The notes under the pieces are model-generated. The model saw nothing but the letters and a program-made list of their open reading frames with translations. It did no database searches and had not been told where the DNA came from. This document shows positions 44,610 through 57,300 of a DNA stretch of 64,000 nucleotides, piece after piece (position 1 is the stretch's first letter; each line of letters begins with the position of its first letter). Source of the stretch: Cristatella mucedo (taxonomy: Eukaryota; Bryozoa; Phylactolaemata; Cristatellidae); the NCBI GenBank assembly GCA_009760855.2, contig WPIO01000001.1:11787501-11851500 (forward strand), read 5' to 3'. Position numbers and translations under genes: made by a program.

Positions 44610-46555
44610 TTTGTATTCGCTTTAGACTGCAGAATTCGCATCTGGCGTACTACAAAATTTCTTCTTAATAAATCACGGAATTTTCTTCAGACTCTTGCAT
44701 ACTTTGAATTGCAGAAACGCACGTTTAGTCTCCTTTGCGATCGCTTTTGCACAAATCACCGGAGTCAGTAATTGTCGCCCTACGACTTACCGATTTGTCC
44801 TGAGATGGGCAGTCGTGTGAGTTATTAGAGCTGTTCACCAATTCGACAATGACCAATCACTGCATTACCAAACCATGTCATGTGCGGGGTGACTCTCAGC
44901 ACAGCCGCTGGGTCTCCTCTGTTAGTCCTGCCACGGGTATACTGGCAAAAACGATGCCCACGCGGAGCCCTTCAGCGATTCAGAGATCCCCGGTCTACCT
45001 GACGCGTCTGCTGGATGGTTGTAGCTGCTAGATAGGATTTACCAAGCTTTATTTGCATACAGTGGTTATCGGATTTGTTTGAAAATGCTATCTACTGACG
45101 AACGTAGCCCAGCAGCTGGCCCTGTTTAGCATGCATGTCCTGCTTGCTACTGTGTAGCGTCCTATCGCCCAAGCTTGCCTTGCACTAGGCCGGTGCGTCG
45201 CCGGCAGGCGAATACATAATGGCGAATTCATCAGGCTTGCAAACGCCTGGTCATTCTATCAGACTGAATGTTTTCGCTAACATAAAAACAGTATTCTCCT
45301 AACACAATCTCTTTTCATACTGAACACCTGTTCAAAGGAAGTGTTGCGTATTCAGTTGCCATCACTGAATTTTGAACTGAAATTCGTAGTTAATTAAGGA
45401 TATCATTTTATACAGCTACTGAATGACGTTTTTATATTTCAAAACCATCTGATTTTTGACAAATTTATGAAAAACTAATTACCCTTTTACTTGTTTACAC
45501 TATCTTCTTCTCCCTCTATCGTCTTGCTTCCTCGTTCTCACGATGCATTATTTTTTAAGCCAAAGTTAACTAACCAAGAATCAAATTAGGTTGGCTAATT
45601 AGCACACATTAATCTAATTATCTCTCTTTTAGAGAAGCTGCTATAAAGTACGATTACAATTTACAGTTTTTAATAAATACTTGGGAAATTAATCTTTAAA
45701 ACCTAGAAATTCAACAAGACGTGCCCTTTACTAAGATGGCACCAAAGGCTCCATATGTGACAATGCGACCATTCTATAATACATTTCTCATCATTTTTAG
45801 ATCCCTCATTGCTTGGTGAACCGTATCGGAACTATCCATCTAATTTTACTACCATATTTCATGAGAAAATGAGAAACCGTCTTTTCTTAATAAAGATTTA
45901 ACAACAGCGCTTTTTCTCCGTGGGTTCACCACTTAAAGTTCGCTCGTTCATATCTCATGCGATTGACAGTACTGTCTTTTCAATTGCAGCGTATTCTATT
46001 GCTTCAGTACAGCAACCCTCAATTTTTCTTCTTTTACACTTACTTCCTTAACTGCAATTCTTATTTAACTAAGCGTCCTACTTTTATTATCAATGCTGAG
46101 TGAAATTTGCCCTATCTGTTACAAATTTTGCTTTGCCACTAAGCCTTTGATTGAGCTTTATGTAAATTTTAAGGATAGTGACCAAGTGTCACCGGACGAC
46201 TCATTCAGCCCAATGACGCTCCCTAAATTTCTTGCAATGGTGATCATTCTCTGACTCATCTTTTCTGACCGTTGGGTAAGGCCTGTACGCACATGAAATT
46301 GCAATGCTAATCTGAGGTCTGTAACTAACCTTTGGGATTGAACGTAACAATTAAGCACGATAATTACCATGCAGAATAGTTTTTTTCTTCGTGGCTAGTA
46401 GGTAATATTTCCTCGTTGCTTATGCATCTTTGGTTGTGTGACAAGGACAATTACTAATCTGATTTCAATTCATTTTCGATAATGAATTCTGAATAAATCG
46501 GGCCTTTTAGTTTATATTTTGTCAGAAAGAGCAGCATATAATCAAAAATAAATGT
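44610..46555. other. No recognised feature, AT-rich
   Basis: Strongly AT-rich from about 45.2 kb on, with no assignable frame or repeat. Confidence 0.5.
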
Positions 46556-46925
46556 TTGTTTATCAAGAGTGCTTCAAAAGCCTGGAACTCACACCCGACT
46601 TCTGTCACGACAGCCCCTGACCTGACCACGTTTAAAAAGAAATTAAAACCGCACCTATATATGCCAGCATTTAGTGGGTCCCTGTGATTCATCCGTTATG
46701 TGCTTATGCGTGCTGACGCTGTTGCATGCTCCCACTAACCACACTTGCAAACGCTACCCTGTGCATGTCACCCCTAACCATGTTATTCATGTTTTTTATC
46801 AAGCATGATACCACTCGCCATTCGACCGTGTTTCCTTTGCAGCAAATGTAAAGCACCTAGAAAGGGGTTGAGTTCTCCAAGGGCGCTTTATCGAGTGTAT
46901 TGTTATTATTATTATTATAGCCATA
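46556..46925 (+). mobile_element. LINE-A 3' fragment
   Basis: Starts in the C-terminal coding end (agcctggaactcacacccga, then acgtttaaaaagaaattaaa), continues with the 3' UTR (tgtgcatgtcacccctaacc) and ends with the hairpin (gcacctagaaaggggttgag then gggcgcttt) and ATT repeats. Confidence 0.85.
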
Positions 46926-47289
46926 CAAAAATGACTACTCAAAAGGGATCCGAAATGATATGGCGGTCTATAATTACGGTTAGTGTGCAAATCAATTTCT
47001 CAAAGAAGCCCCTTAACTCCCCCATTATGTTTCCTGATACGGTGATACTTGGTAGGTACCTACAAGGAGTCCAGCATGGAGTCCTGGCTGGAGCACTGGT
47101 CTTGCTTTTTTGGGTCTTTGCTCTTATGTTCTCCTCAAATTGTTGAAACACTACCACCGGCGGATATAGACTTTGAGGAACTCTCATCATCCCATTTTGA
47201 CACAGTTTTTTATGAGACCCCAAACCACTGGCTCATAGTTTTCAGCCTTGTTATAGCAAAGAAAGCCGAGCCTCTGCTAACCATCATAC

Positions 47290-47915
47290 CAGCTGCTGTT
47301 CAGAAAACTCTGCAGCTAGGCTTATCTGTCGTGAGCGTCACAGTTGCCACATCAAACCACTTCTTGCCGACCTGCACTGGCTACCAGTCAAGCAGCGCAC
47401 TGACTTCAAGGTTTCGTCACTCACTTTTAGGTCGTTTCATTCTTTGGCTCAAGCCTACCTATCATAACTACTCCCCACCAGGCGAAGCCTCGTACCACCC
47501 TCTTTTCGGAATCTGTTTACCTATACGTCGTACAAACCTCAAATCCTTTGGAGACCTGCCTTTAGTTCGTATGCTACCACAGCTTGGAACTCACTCCGAC
47601 TTCCGTCATGACATCCTCCCCCCCCCGAATTCACCACATTTAAAGAGAAATTAAAACGCTCCTATTTATGACAGCATTTAGTGGTTTCCTGCGATTCGTC
47701 CTTTGTCTGCTGTTGCGTGCTGACAATGATGCATGCTACCACTAACCACACTTGCATGCTGACCCTATGCATATCACTCCTAACCATGTTATTATTGAAG
47801 TTTACCGAGCATGCTAACACAAACCAACCGATCGTGTTTCCTTTGCAGCAAATGTTAAGCGCCTAGAAAGAGATTTAGTTCTCTGAAGGCACTTTATCGA
47901 ATTATTATTGCAGCT
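47290..47915 (+). mobile_element. LINE-A 3' fragment
   Basis: Begins at the block ctctgcagctaggcttatct shared with other LINE-A copies, runs through tgcactggctaccagtcaag and cctcaaatcctttggagacc, and closes with the hairpin and attattattg. A run of C (about 47620-47627) and other indels break the frame. Confidence 0.85.
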
Positions 47916-48002
47916 TTCTTTCGCTAGCCACATCTGCGAACACAAATTGAAGTCTCAATCTGTTTCTCGTTGTCAGACTTGCTGCTCTCTGCTGAAGATG
48001 AC

Positions 48003-48137
<135 letters not shown>

Positions 48138-48181
48138 TCTATAGGGATAGTGCCAGAGGGCTTGTGAGACTTGAGACTTTG

Positions 48182-48345
48182 TGGCTTGGCCCAGTGGTTA
48201 AAGTGCTCGCCTCGATCAAGGTCAATTTGAATGATTTGATGATCGAGGTGGTGGGCTAGAGCCCTGTGGCATATTTGGAAGCGCCTGGATGCAGGTTAAG
48301 TTCTCTTACAGTGCTGCACAAATGGATTATGTACTAACTAAAATG
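48182..48345 (+). mobile_element. SINE-1 (tRNA-derived)
   Basis: Head tggcttggcccagtggttaa then agtgctcgcctcgatcaagg, B-box region gtgggctagagccc, tail gcgcctggatgcaggttaag and ttctcttacagtgct. It carries an extra insert (tgaatgatttgatgatcgag) before the B-box. Confidence 0.75.
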
Positions 48346-48578
48346 AGCTTTAGATACAAATAAATATGTAGCTGAAAGGCAGCGGACACTTTATGCATAA
48401 TACTGCACAGGGGTAGCTCTCAGGTCAGCCGCGATTGCCCTTGCCTGAGTGATTTTAAGTAGGGCACCTAGAGCAATTCGTAGCGGCAGATCTAGCCAAG
48501 CCGAACTGTGAGAGGAAACAACAGTTGACCGGAAGCGGAGCCAGATGATAATCTCGCAGTAAGATCTGCTCGATTAGA

Positions 48579-48767
48579 ATGGAGCGTTGGGCAGACGATG
48601 TGGCCAGGATGTTGACCGACATTTATGCTGCTTTAACTAAAGAGTTCGAGGCTGCTAGGCAGGCGCAGGAATGCCATCAGCCAATCAGGAATGCCATCAG
48701 GGTTTTGAGCAATTACATAATGAATCAGCCTAAGAATGGACACCGACAGTTGGGTCCGAGAGAATGA
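48579..48767 (+). CDS. Unassigned short ORF, 62 aa
   Basis: Starts at ATG (MERWADDVARMLTDIYAALT) and reads as an amphipathic, alanine- and glutamate-rich helix. It contains a local direct repeat (caggaatgccatcag twice). It lies between a SINE-1 copy and the (GA)n tract. No family is recognised, and it may be part of a degraded element. Confidence 0.15.
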   Translation: MERWADDVARMLTDIYAALTKEFEAARQAQECHQPIRNAIRVLSNYIMNQPKNGHRQLGPRE

Positions 48768-48783
48768 TAGCTACGCAGGAGTA

Positions 48784-48793
48784 CAGAGAGAGA

Positions 48794-48869
<76 letters not shown>
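48784..48869. repeat. (GA)n microsatellite
   Basis: About 42 GA units on the plus strand with one gggag interruption near the start. It is the complement of the CT tract 650 bp away. Confidence 0.97.
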
Positions 48870-48872
<3 letters not shown>

Positions 48873-48917
48873 AAAAATGCCTGCTAGAGCTCGGGGCTGC
48901 AGCTTCAGTAATTAAAA

Positions 48918-49064
48918 AATTATAATTCCTTTGTATAGCGCCCCAAAAGAACTTAATCTCTGCTCAGGCGCTTCACATGTGCCATCACGGGGGGGGGGCT
49001 CGAGCCCATGCTCAGCCAGACCTTGGTCGGGGCGAGCACCTTAACCACTGGGCCAAACCTGTTG
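48918..49064 (-). mobile_element. SINE-1 (tRNA-derived)
   Basis: On the minus strand: gtttggcccagtggttaagg and tgctcgccccgaccaaggtc, then the B-box region gggctcgagcccc and the tail agcagagattaagttctttt and ggggcgctatacaaagg. A run of nine G (plus strand) lies next to the B-box. Confidence 0.8.
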
Positions 49065-52000
49065 ATACGAGAGACCACACTGCAAGAGCACGAGATTCGA
49101 ACGTAGGGCGACGGACAGGTGGGTGTAACTTACTTAAGCTTCGCAGTTGCGTTCCAACGGCTAGTCATTCAGCCGCTCGTATTTTATTGTGCGGTAGCGT
49201 TCGCCTTCGGTGTGGGGACCGCCTCTAGTAAGCGCATGCGTACGGGAGGGTTACTATACTCGGGCTTCGGAAGTTCGTGTATTTAACTTCGTCAGTAAAG
49301 CGATTGTGCGGGCGCGAAACCGCCACTAACTGGCGTGCAATAAGCTGTTGCTTTCAGCGCCCAGATGTGGCCGCATGTGTTTTAACCTCACCACAGCACT
49401 GCATTTCACGGTCCGTAGGTAGAGCATCCTGAACTAACACTTTCGTGGCTACTATTCCACGATCTGGGTTTCGATTTGCCAGCGGTTTCCTTTTCGTTGA
49501 GAGTAAGCTGAGTGACGAACTGTTGTACAGACGAGCTTGTTTTCGGGTTTATTATTATTTATTTATTTTCGGATTAAATACAAACTCGCAGGAGTGATTT
49601 GGTGGGTTTCTCTGGCAAAGATCGTAAGTGCTCATCGATTCCGACAGGTGAATGAGTTGAATGAGCCAGAGATTCGAAGCAGCTGTACAAGCTATTAATG
49701 TTGGTCCGAATGGCGGAGCAGATGCGACAAGCCCTCGGTCGCAGCCAAACGACTCGACAGAACGAACTTTGAACTCGAGTAAACGGTCTTTTAAACTTTC
49801 ATTTGCAACCAGATGCTCAGGCGCGCGACGGCGGTACTAGCGAGTACCTCCCAGCATCCTTAGGGAGTACTTCTCGGAATCCTGCCAAATTGGAATGATA
49901 AGGTCTTTTAACTAATCCAAAGTTGCAACACAATTGACAGCCTCACATCAAACTACTTGATGCGACACATTCGTAGCAGGGCTCGATTGCGACCAAACCA
50001 GGCAGGCGACCGGTCTGGGTGAGGCCTTACCGCTTGGCTGGTGCTTACCACGTGTAGACTCGGCGGCCAATGCCTGACAGCAGGGCGTTGGCGGTCTTCT
50101 ATAGGTCCACGAGCTGCGTCGTTAGCGGTTTCAGCCACGACGGCCCAAGCTCTGGTGGCTGCTGTTTATCTGCCCACACGCCCCGCAAGCACTGGCTTCT
50201 GGTAGGTGAGCGGGGTCTAGCCGAGTGGAATCCAAAAGCAGGGTCCAGCCGAGCGTCACGTCCACACGATGAGTGGCTGAGTAATAGAAGGTTAGGTAAC
50301 CAGAGCGACGGCTTACGCTGCCTTGAGCTGTCTGAGCTTTGATCTGTTTACTACCAAAGCTGCGCACCTTGGACCAGCAGGCTGGCAATCACCAGCCATG
50401 TTCACCTTTGACACTAAGCGCAAACCTTTGAAATAGTGCAGCATAGGGGTATGACAGTGCGTACTCTAAATGGCTAGCCTTGACCTTGGTGTGATTACTT
50501 AACTCAGTCTGAGTATTGGTAAATTTCGAACCTCCAGGAGGTCCAGCTTCTTTTCTTGCGCTACACACTGATGAAGGCCGAACAAGCCTGTCCGATTGAA
50601 CACACTTTTAAGTTTAACAAGGGAACTAGAATAATAAAAAGTGGTTCTTATTGAAAAACCCTTAGCCTCTCAGAGCATTGTGAGAGCTTTAAAGTAAAGA
50701 TGCGCACTATGCCTTCAATTTTTTGTCGCTCATGTTCCAATAAGTATGAGAGTTATCCTCCACTTGCCTGGACCTGCCCAAGCTATGCAACAGACGCCAC
50801 TTCTGACCACCGAGCACACTGGCTCTAACCGCTAAAGCTCGGCGCCCAGTTCAAATTGCAAGCAAGCGCATGCATTCAGGCAGCACATCGGAATTCTGTT
50901 CGAACACGTTGTTTAGAGGCCCATATTATAACCTGTGTTGTGAGTATTGGAACCCCGTCTCGAACGCTCAATCGGAATATGTGCCGGCACTGAAAAAGCA
51001 GATCCGTCGAGATCCTCCCTCCGCTCGAAGCAAACTTGTTTTCCTCTCTGTCCGATAGCTGACGGCCTCCGTTCGCTTCATATTTTAAAATTAGGTCCTG
51101 CAGCTTTCTTACATTTACAAAAGGCATTATTTGCGTCTCGCCTCCGAGGCCTTTCTTCTTCTTCGGCCGCAAAGCTCGAGAACTTCGGATGATTTGCGAC
51201 AGCGTAGGCCTGAGAGCCTCATTGCGCAGTTTCGCTCTCATGACGCCAACCACTCGTGACCTTCACCCAGACAGCGGCTCCGAAAATGCCACTTATTTTG
51301 TGTTCGCATGCTTTGAACCACTGTATTTCTTCGCTTTAATTTAGCAACTGTATTCATCGCAGCGGACACCCTTAATCTGCAGAACGACAAGGGTGGGGTC
51401 GATGGAATTGTCTCAAGCATAACCTTTACCGACAGAATGCGGTTTAGCAGTGAGTTCATTTGGTCAAGCAACCAGTGGATATGCCTTCGTAGAGGCTTGT
51501 GAGGGAACACGACTCTGCATCCTGCGTGCACTGGGAGGAGACCCTAAGAGTGCTCAGTGCTCTGCCTAAGCAGCCACAGGCTCTTGAGTGGTGAAAGGAC
51601 GGACGATGACTCATCTGTTGACTCGGCAGTCCTGCCCAAATCCGTGCACTGGCAGCATCTGTGGGGAAATCCGTCTACCACGAATTGCTGCCAGCTGTTG
51701 GGTGGGTTCGAAATGAACCGTTGCTCAACAGTGCGAACAGCAGCACATGCATGTAATACAAGGGCTACCGAATGGGTACAACTGGGAGGGGAGGGAGGGC
51801 TCGATCCCTCGACGCGGGCAGCCGTCTAGAGAGTGCAGACGGCGTGGTTTGGAATACAGCGTTTGGTGTTGGAGCCAGCCGGCTTGTTGCTCCGTCGCGG
51901 TACTCAGCCCGACGATAGGTCGTACGGTGGGCTGTCAAAAGGCTACTAAAGCATACCCTGAAGCTAAGTTTGTTCATGAATTGACTTTTTCTAATTTTCA

Positions 52001-53364
52001 CACGTACACGGTATTTTGATTCGAATTGCTCTACTGCTATGTACCTCTCTCATATTAATCTCCTAGCCTCGCCGACCATGAAATACCTAGTTGAATTTCA
52101 GAGCAGCTCGCGTCCATTGCGGCTTCAAGGTATAGCAGCAACGAAGGCTTCACTAAAGTTTATCTGTCGTTGGATAATCCCGTGCTTGCTTGTCCCAGTG
52201 GTGTCCGCCGTATAATACAAAGTTAACAGCACAGAGTGTCAGAGCTCTTGCCGATCACTCGAGAGCTGTATATCGGCCTCCGAAGGAGAGCAAGCCACTC
52301 GTTCATTTTAATTTCTAGTCTTCAGCATTTGAGCGACACGGACCAGTCCAGCCCACACTTCTTCGCAGCTCGGTTGAATCTAGTCTTTACCAACCACGAA
52401 CCCATTGTGATAATAAGGATCCGGCCGGAGTTTGAGCCTGTAGGCGTACTTGACTCCAGCGACTCCCTTGACCCAGCCAAGTGCTCCTGAAGCAGGATCT
52501 AAAACGTGTCAAATTCAAGTCGGTGATCAGTCTACACGCAAGTACGGCCTTCCAATATCAACTTAAATCATGCGACAGCAACATATTTTGCTGGGTTGCT
52601 TTCAAGAATAAGGCACAACGCTCCCTCAAGGACGTTGTCACGTGCTGTTCTGATCTATCATGGCGGCCCGTGATCTGACTCGCTGGCTGGGCGACCGTTG
52701 ACCCAGCGTTCCACAAGAACCTCTCACGTATGGTTAGTGGCTCTGGCAGCTGCATACAGCAGACTACCTCTTGGGCCAGAGCTTTCAGTAAACGTAAAGC
52801 CTAGCTAGACATTCTAAACGAGGCCGAGCTCCAGCCAAATTCCCACTGCCTGCCGAAGGAAATGGAAACGCGCTTTAAGGAATGTGCTGCCTTTGCCGCC
52901 CACTGATTGATTTTTGCATGCCAGCTGACTGCGCCGACACTTGATCGATTTGCTTAACTAGGGCAGCAGCTGAAGAGCGGGTTCGAACAGAGGATGTGTG
53001 GGACGAAGAGATTGTGCTTCCCCTTGGTCCGAGGAGAGAAAATAAACTGTTTCGACGATTATCGACGGACGCCCTGAGTAACGCACGACTACAAATACGA
53101 GAATAGCGTGCGATCAACCAGAATGCCCCCTCCTCCCCGAATAAAGAGATACCATACCTTAAGCTCTCTGCAACCATCAAGCCTGTCGCATGGAAGCAGC
53201 GATTTGATTTATTGAACTGGAACAGCCATGTGACTACGTGCGGTAAGCTGACAAAACGACGGAGTGGATTTTTATTATTGTCCCAGAGTGGCCAAGGCTT
53301 ACTTTCGCTAGCAGATGGATGCCTATTTATAAAACGCTGGAATACAAACTTGGGCAAAGTCACT
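49065..53364. other. Unassigned block
   Basis: Several medium-length frames exist (50876-51253 -, 51238-51531 -, 52236-52490 +, 52875-53363 -), but none shows a domain that I recognise, and frames on both strands overlap. The composition is more GC-rich than the AT-rich stretch at 45-46 kb. It could be an old transposon of unknown class. Confidence 0.35.
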
Positions 53365-54300
53365 CTGCTTGTTTTGCTAGATCTCTCGGCAATGTTTCAT
53401 ACTATTGATCATCAAGTCCTTCTCGAGCGCCTCTTATCTCGCCAGGGCATCATTGGAATTGCACAGCAATGTTTTAGGTCCTATCTCGGTGAGACTTTAG
53501 AGTATTCATGTGAACGGACATGGATCATCCGAGGAACCACTTGAGTAATTTGAGTGCCTCAGGGCTTTGCGCTTGGTTCGGTTTTTTTCGTGGTTTATAC
53601 TCCCCCTCTTGCCGATGTGATTGCCAAGCACAATCTAGAGTTTTAATTCTATGCGAATGACACTCAGCTGTACCTTTGCTTTGATCCCTCCCATCCTTCT
53701 AGCACGTCGAAATCTCTTAACTCCCTTGATGTATGTATTGATTACTTCCGCACTTGGATGGTAGAAAACTTTCTTACATTGAATGACAATAAAACCAACT
53801 TACTAGTTATGGGACAACCACTTGTGACTCGGAAATTGGAAAGACTAATGCTCAAAATCAGCTCTGCCAGTATACCTGACATTGCATCAGCACGATATAT
53901 AATGCCCTATTCTAAAAGAACCTTTCAATAGACGATCGCGTGAGCTCCACAGTCAAGTCTGCCTTCTTTCAGCTGCATGAGATTGCTAAAATTCTGGCTG
54001 GCTTAGACAGAGATACTACATCCAAATTCGTCCATGCATTTGTGCGCTTATGCGTGGTAACATGCATGGTGCATGCGTGGTGCATGCAGCCACTAACCAC
54101 GCGCTCATGCTTCCTTTACAGCATATTTCAAGTGCTTAGAAAGAGATTCGAACTCTTTAGAAAGTTCTCTCAGGATGCTGTGCAAGTCACCCTTCTTATT
54201 CTTGTTAAGAAGTTTAAAACGCACCTTTTATTACAGCATTTGGTAGGTCTTTATGATTCGTCCTTCGGGTGCATGTAGCTGCTAACACTACGCCTGCTGC
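53365..54300 (+). mobile_element. LINE-A copy, palm region to 3' end
   Basis: The frame reads TLLVLLDLSAMFHTIDHQVL, then LADVIAKHN at about 53613, then FYANDTQLYLCF where the catalytic box has Asn for Asp, and TNLLVMGQPLVTRKLERL. It continues through SAFFQLHEIAKILAGLDRDT and then a rearranged 3' part with the hairpin region near 54130-54175. Inactive. Confidence 0.85.
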
Positions 54301-54474
54301 TCGAAGGTGATGCCACCAAACATAATGCTTTATATGATAATGCTTTATATGCAGCATCTGTAAAGTGCCTGTAATATATGTGTATGCATATGTATATAAT
54401 ATATGTATATGTAACATCTGTAAAGTGAATGAAGTGTAAATATGGCTCAGCCACATGGTGACGCATTATTTCAC

Positions 54475-54825
54475 ATTCTCCCAAAACCTGGAGCTCACTC
54501 CCGGCTTCCGTCACGACATTCCCTGACTTGATCGCATTTAAAAAGAAATTTAAAATGCACGTATTCATCACAACAGTTAGTGGGTCCTAGTGATTCTTCA
54601 TGCATGTGTTTTTGCTTGCTAAAACCATGCATGGTGCCACTAACCACACTTGCATGCTTACCCTGTGCATCTCACCTCTAACCATGTTATTCTTGTTGTT
54701 AATTGAGCATGCTACCATTTACCATCCGATCGAGTTTCCTTCACAGCAAATGTAAAGCGCCTAGAAAGAGATTGATTTCTTTGAGGGCACTTTATCAAGT
54801 GTGCTATTATTATCATTATTAGCAT
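54475..54825 (+). mobile_element. LINE-A 3' fragment
   Basis: Starts in the C-terminal coding end (acctggagctcactcccggc), runs through the 3' UTR (cttaccctgtgcatctcacc) and ends with gcgcctagaaagagattgat, gggcactttatcaagtgt and ATT/ATC repeats. Confidence 0.85.
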
Positions 54826-55475
54826 TTTGTCTCGACTTCAGTGACTCACTGCTTGCTAGTCTACCGGTCTCTGCAATCGCCGATAACAATTGGTGCAAAA
54901 CTCTGCTGCAAGGCTTGTATTTTGCAAGCGTCACAATTTCCAAGTCACACCACTTCTCGCCGACTTTCACTGGCTCCCAATCAAGCTATGTATAAACTTC
55001 TAGGGTTCGCTCACTCACTTCTAGGTAACTACGTTCTCTGGCTCTAGCCTACCTGTCACAACTACTCCACACCAAGTTAGGCATTGTGCCACCCATTCCT
55101 CAGGCTCACACAGTTTAGTTATAACTCTTATGAAACTCAAATCCTTTACCTCAAACCCATTCCAGATGCAGGTCACAACTGTCCCTGACCTGACGACATT
55201 TAAAAAACAAACAACATGCATCTGTCTATCACAGCATTTAGAGGGTCCTTATGATTAGATGATTAGTCCTTTGTATGCTTGTGTGCACTGACACTGTCTA
55301 TGCAACCACTAACCATTTTTAAATCGACACTGTGTATGTCACTGTACACGTTGCCACTAACCATTTGAGCAGGCTCTCCTTACAGATTACGGTAAGTGCC
55401 AATACAGAGGTTTGGTTATCTGATGGTGCATTACATATTAACTATTACTACCATTATTATTATTATCATACACTG
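54826..55475 (+). mobile_element. LINE-A 3' fragment
   Basis: Directly abuts the preceding copy. It opens with the block for LDFSDSLLASLPVSAI, then tcacaatttccaagtcacac and tttcactggctcccaatcaa, and ends with a worn hairpin and attattattatta. Three LINE-A pieces in a row in one orientation make up 53.4-55.5 kb. Confidence 0.8.
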
Positions 55476-56064
55476 AGCGTTTACAAACTGAAATGACTTG
55501 CAATTCTACCAGAGGCAACAGCGGCACAAAATCATCTTTGGCCGACGAACGCTTATTTGCTAATCCTGCAGGTCAGTAGCAAGTCACGTTTTCTCTACAA
55601 CCGTCCATCAATCCGCTGCCTGTTGAATCAGTCCCCAAAACCTCGTTCTGACACCCGTAGCTCTTCATCGTAGCTGGCTTAGTGCTTCTGTGCAATTTCA
55701 TCTCTGATCTGCCTTAGCACGTGCTACCTGACCTTGTCGGTGCAACTCTCAACACTTTCTTTACTTCCCCTCGCTTCACGGTGGTCTCTCTTCAGTCCCT
55801 ATACGAAGAAGCTGGTTACGTCAATCGCCGTGTTTCAGCGGTACAGGCATTTCTGCTCTTTTAATGTTGGCAATTCTGCGAGCTAACGATGCGAGCAATT
55901 CTGGTCAGGTCAGAATCCCGTTGTGCCTAAACTTGCATCGCTACCAAGGGAGCCTGCCAAATGTGACTCGTTTGTAGACAGGCGGTGCTTCGGACCCATG
56001 TGTACGCTTACACTGTTCCTGCTGCTTGCAGACGTTACCATCATTTATTTGGTAATGCTTTCTT

Positions 56065-56146
56065 GTACACCATATATAAACTACCTATAAATAGATTTAG
56101 TTCTCTGAGTGAGCTACACAAATGGATTATTATTATTAGTATTATT
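56065..56146 (+). mobile_element. SINE-1 or LINE-A tail fragment
   Basis: Contains aaactacctataaatagatt then tagttctctgagtgagctac and attattattatt, the shared 3' end, without a head or coding part. Confidence 0.55.
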
Positions 56147-56164
56147 AAGCTAGAGAGGTTTGGT

Positions 56165-56318
56165 CTAGCCGAGCTGGTTTGGTCTAGCGGTTAAGGTGCT
56201 CGCCCCGACTAAGGACTGACTGGGGTCGTGGGCTCGAGCCCCGAGGCATATGTGAAACGCCTGAATAGAGATTAAGTTCTCTTGGGGAGCTATATAAATG
56301 AATTATATATATAAGCTG
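56165..56318 (+). mobile_element. SINE-1, best preserved copy
   Basis: Head gccgagctggtttggtctag and cggttaaggtgctcgccccg (A-box), gtgggctcgagccccgaggc (B-box), tail aacgcctgaatagagattaa, gttctcttggggagctat and a tata-rich end. The words tttggtctagc occur just before and within the head, perhaps a duplicated junction. Confidence 0.88.
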
Positions 56319-56591
56319 GGCTAAGAAGCAAAGTTAACCGCCGAGGCCGACAGAAAGTGGACGAGCAATTGAGTCAATTGAGCTACGTTACAGATCTCCC
56401 CGTGCTTTCGCCGCCACGCTGCGGCCAGGTGGCGCTCAGGACCTGCAGCAGACGGCAGCGCGGCGAGTGTGGACGCTCTCACGCCAGCCATTCCTCGCCG
56501 TTACCGTTCCCAAGCTCATGCGCACGTCTTTAAAGGATGGGCAATCGGCGCCGGTCACGCAGCAGCGAGACCACGTACGCTTTCGACTCAC

Positions 56592-56676
56592 ATAGAATGT
56601 CCGGAGGGGACCCGACCTCAAAGACGGTGCCGAACTTGGCCCGTAGAGCGGCCTCGCCGGCGTCCGCCACTTCTTT
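56592..56676 (-). CDS. Isolated exon resembling M14 zinc carboxypeptidase
   Basis: An 85-nt minus-strand segment lies between a strong acceptor (ccttctcgtttctag) and a strong donor (ctat|gtgagt). It reads KEVADAGEAALRAKFGTVFE then VGSPPDIL and the first base of a Tyr-type codon. In M14 metallocarboxypeptidases the corresponding stretch (helix followed by YGTxYTVGS...xLYxASG) precedes the S1' pocket, and GT-x-F/Y-x-VGS-x(3)-IL-Y is a familiar signature. Phase 0 in, phase 1 out. I found no companion exons nearby, so this may be an exon of a gene with long introns or an orphan remnant. Confidence 0.5.
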
Positions 56677-56849
56677 CTAGAAACGAGAAGGCTGCGCTCA
56701 GTTAGCCACGACTCGCGCGCCGCCAATGCCGGAAATCGTGACTGATATTCGTTCGGAAGGTTGAAATGTAGGTTGAAGGCCGAAGTATATGAAAGGTTCA
56801 AGCATCCATCTCATTAGGAACTTGAGCCACGAGACGGATAACTAATCTA

Positions 56850-56955
56850 CCGCTAACCATTCGATAACGCTTCCTTTAAAGTGCAAGTGAAGTGCCTAGA
56901 AACAGACCAAGTTCTCTTATTGCCATACACAGATGTGTTTCATTATTATGCTTGT
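56850..56955 (+). mobile_element. LINE-A 3' tail fragment
   Basis: ctaaccattcgataacgctt precedes gaagtgcctagaaacagacc, aagttctcttattgcc and a short ATT run. This is the LINE-A end with some decay. Confidence 0.55.
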
Positions 56956-57127
56956 TGTAAACGTGGGGCCCTAAATGTATGAGCAAAGCACAAGAAACGT
57001 TCGTCGCTATATTTGATCGTCACGTGCCTCCGTAGAGAAGAAGCTAGATGATTGCAGCCATAATGTACACAGTTAGGTCTCACTTTGGACAGATTGCAGA
57101 GGATTACATTTTTTAGTACTGATACGG

Positions 57128-57300
57128 AGTCTTTTCAGGGATAATGATAGCCCAGAAGGTAAGGTGCTTGGTATGCACGGCCGTTGTCGTGGGTTCGAAT
57201 CCTGCAGTGGACGATCCTGTAACTGTATGTGGTGGTGACAGCCTTAAAGGCTCTTCTGCCGCTATACAAATGAGGCCGTTAAATAAGCTAACATTTGCGT
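57128..57300 (+). mobile_element. SINE-2 (tRNA-derived)
   Basis: Head gataatgatagcccagaagg then taaggtgctt, a canonical B-box in gtcgtgggttcgaatcctgc, and the tail ggctcttctgccgctataca with gaggccgttaaataagct. Confidence 0.82.

Noticed and set aside
50876-51253. Minus-strand open frame of 125 codons
   Set aside because: No recognised motif, and the other strand is open over part of the same stretch. Kept only as part of the unassigned block.
52875-53363. Minus-strand open frame of 162 codons
   Set aside because: No recognisable domain, serine/arginine-rich composition, and it overlaps the start of a plus-strand LINE-A copy.
55690-55870. Plus-strand reading with FTVVSLQSLYEEAGYVNRR as a possible gene
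   Set aside because: Coding-like for about 40 codons but bounded by stops, without usable splice sites that I could choose and without a recognised family.
56165-56240. tRNA gene
   Set aside because: A and B boxes are present, but a cloverleaf is not and the same head recurs with a LINE-like tail. It is SINE-1. The same holds for the SINE-2 heads at 24958, 26830, 57128 and 60300.
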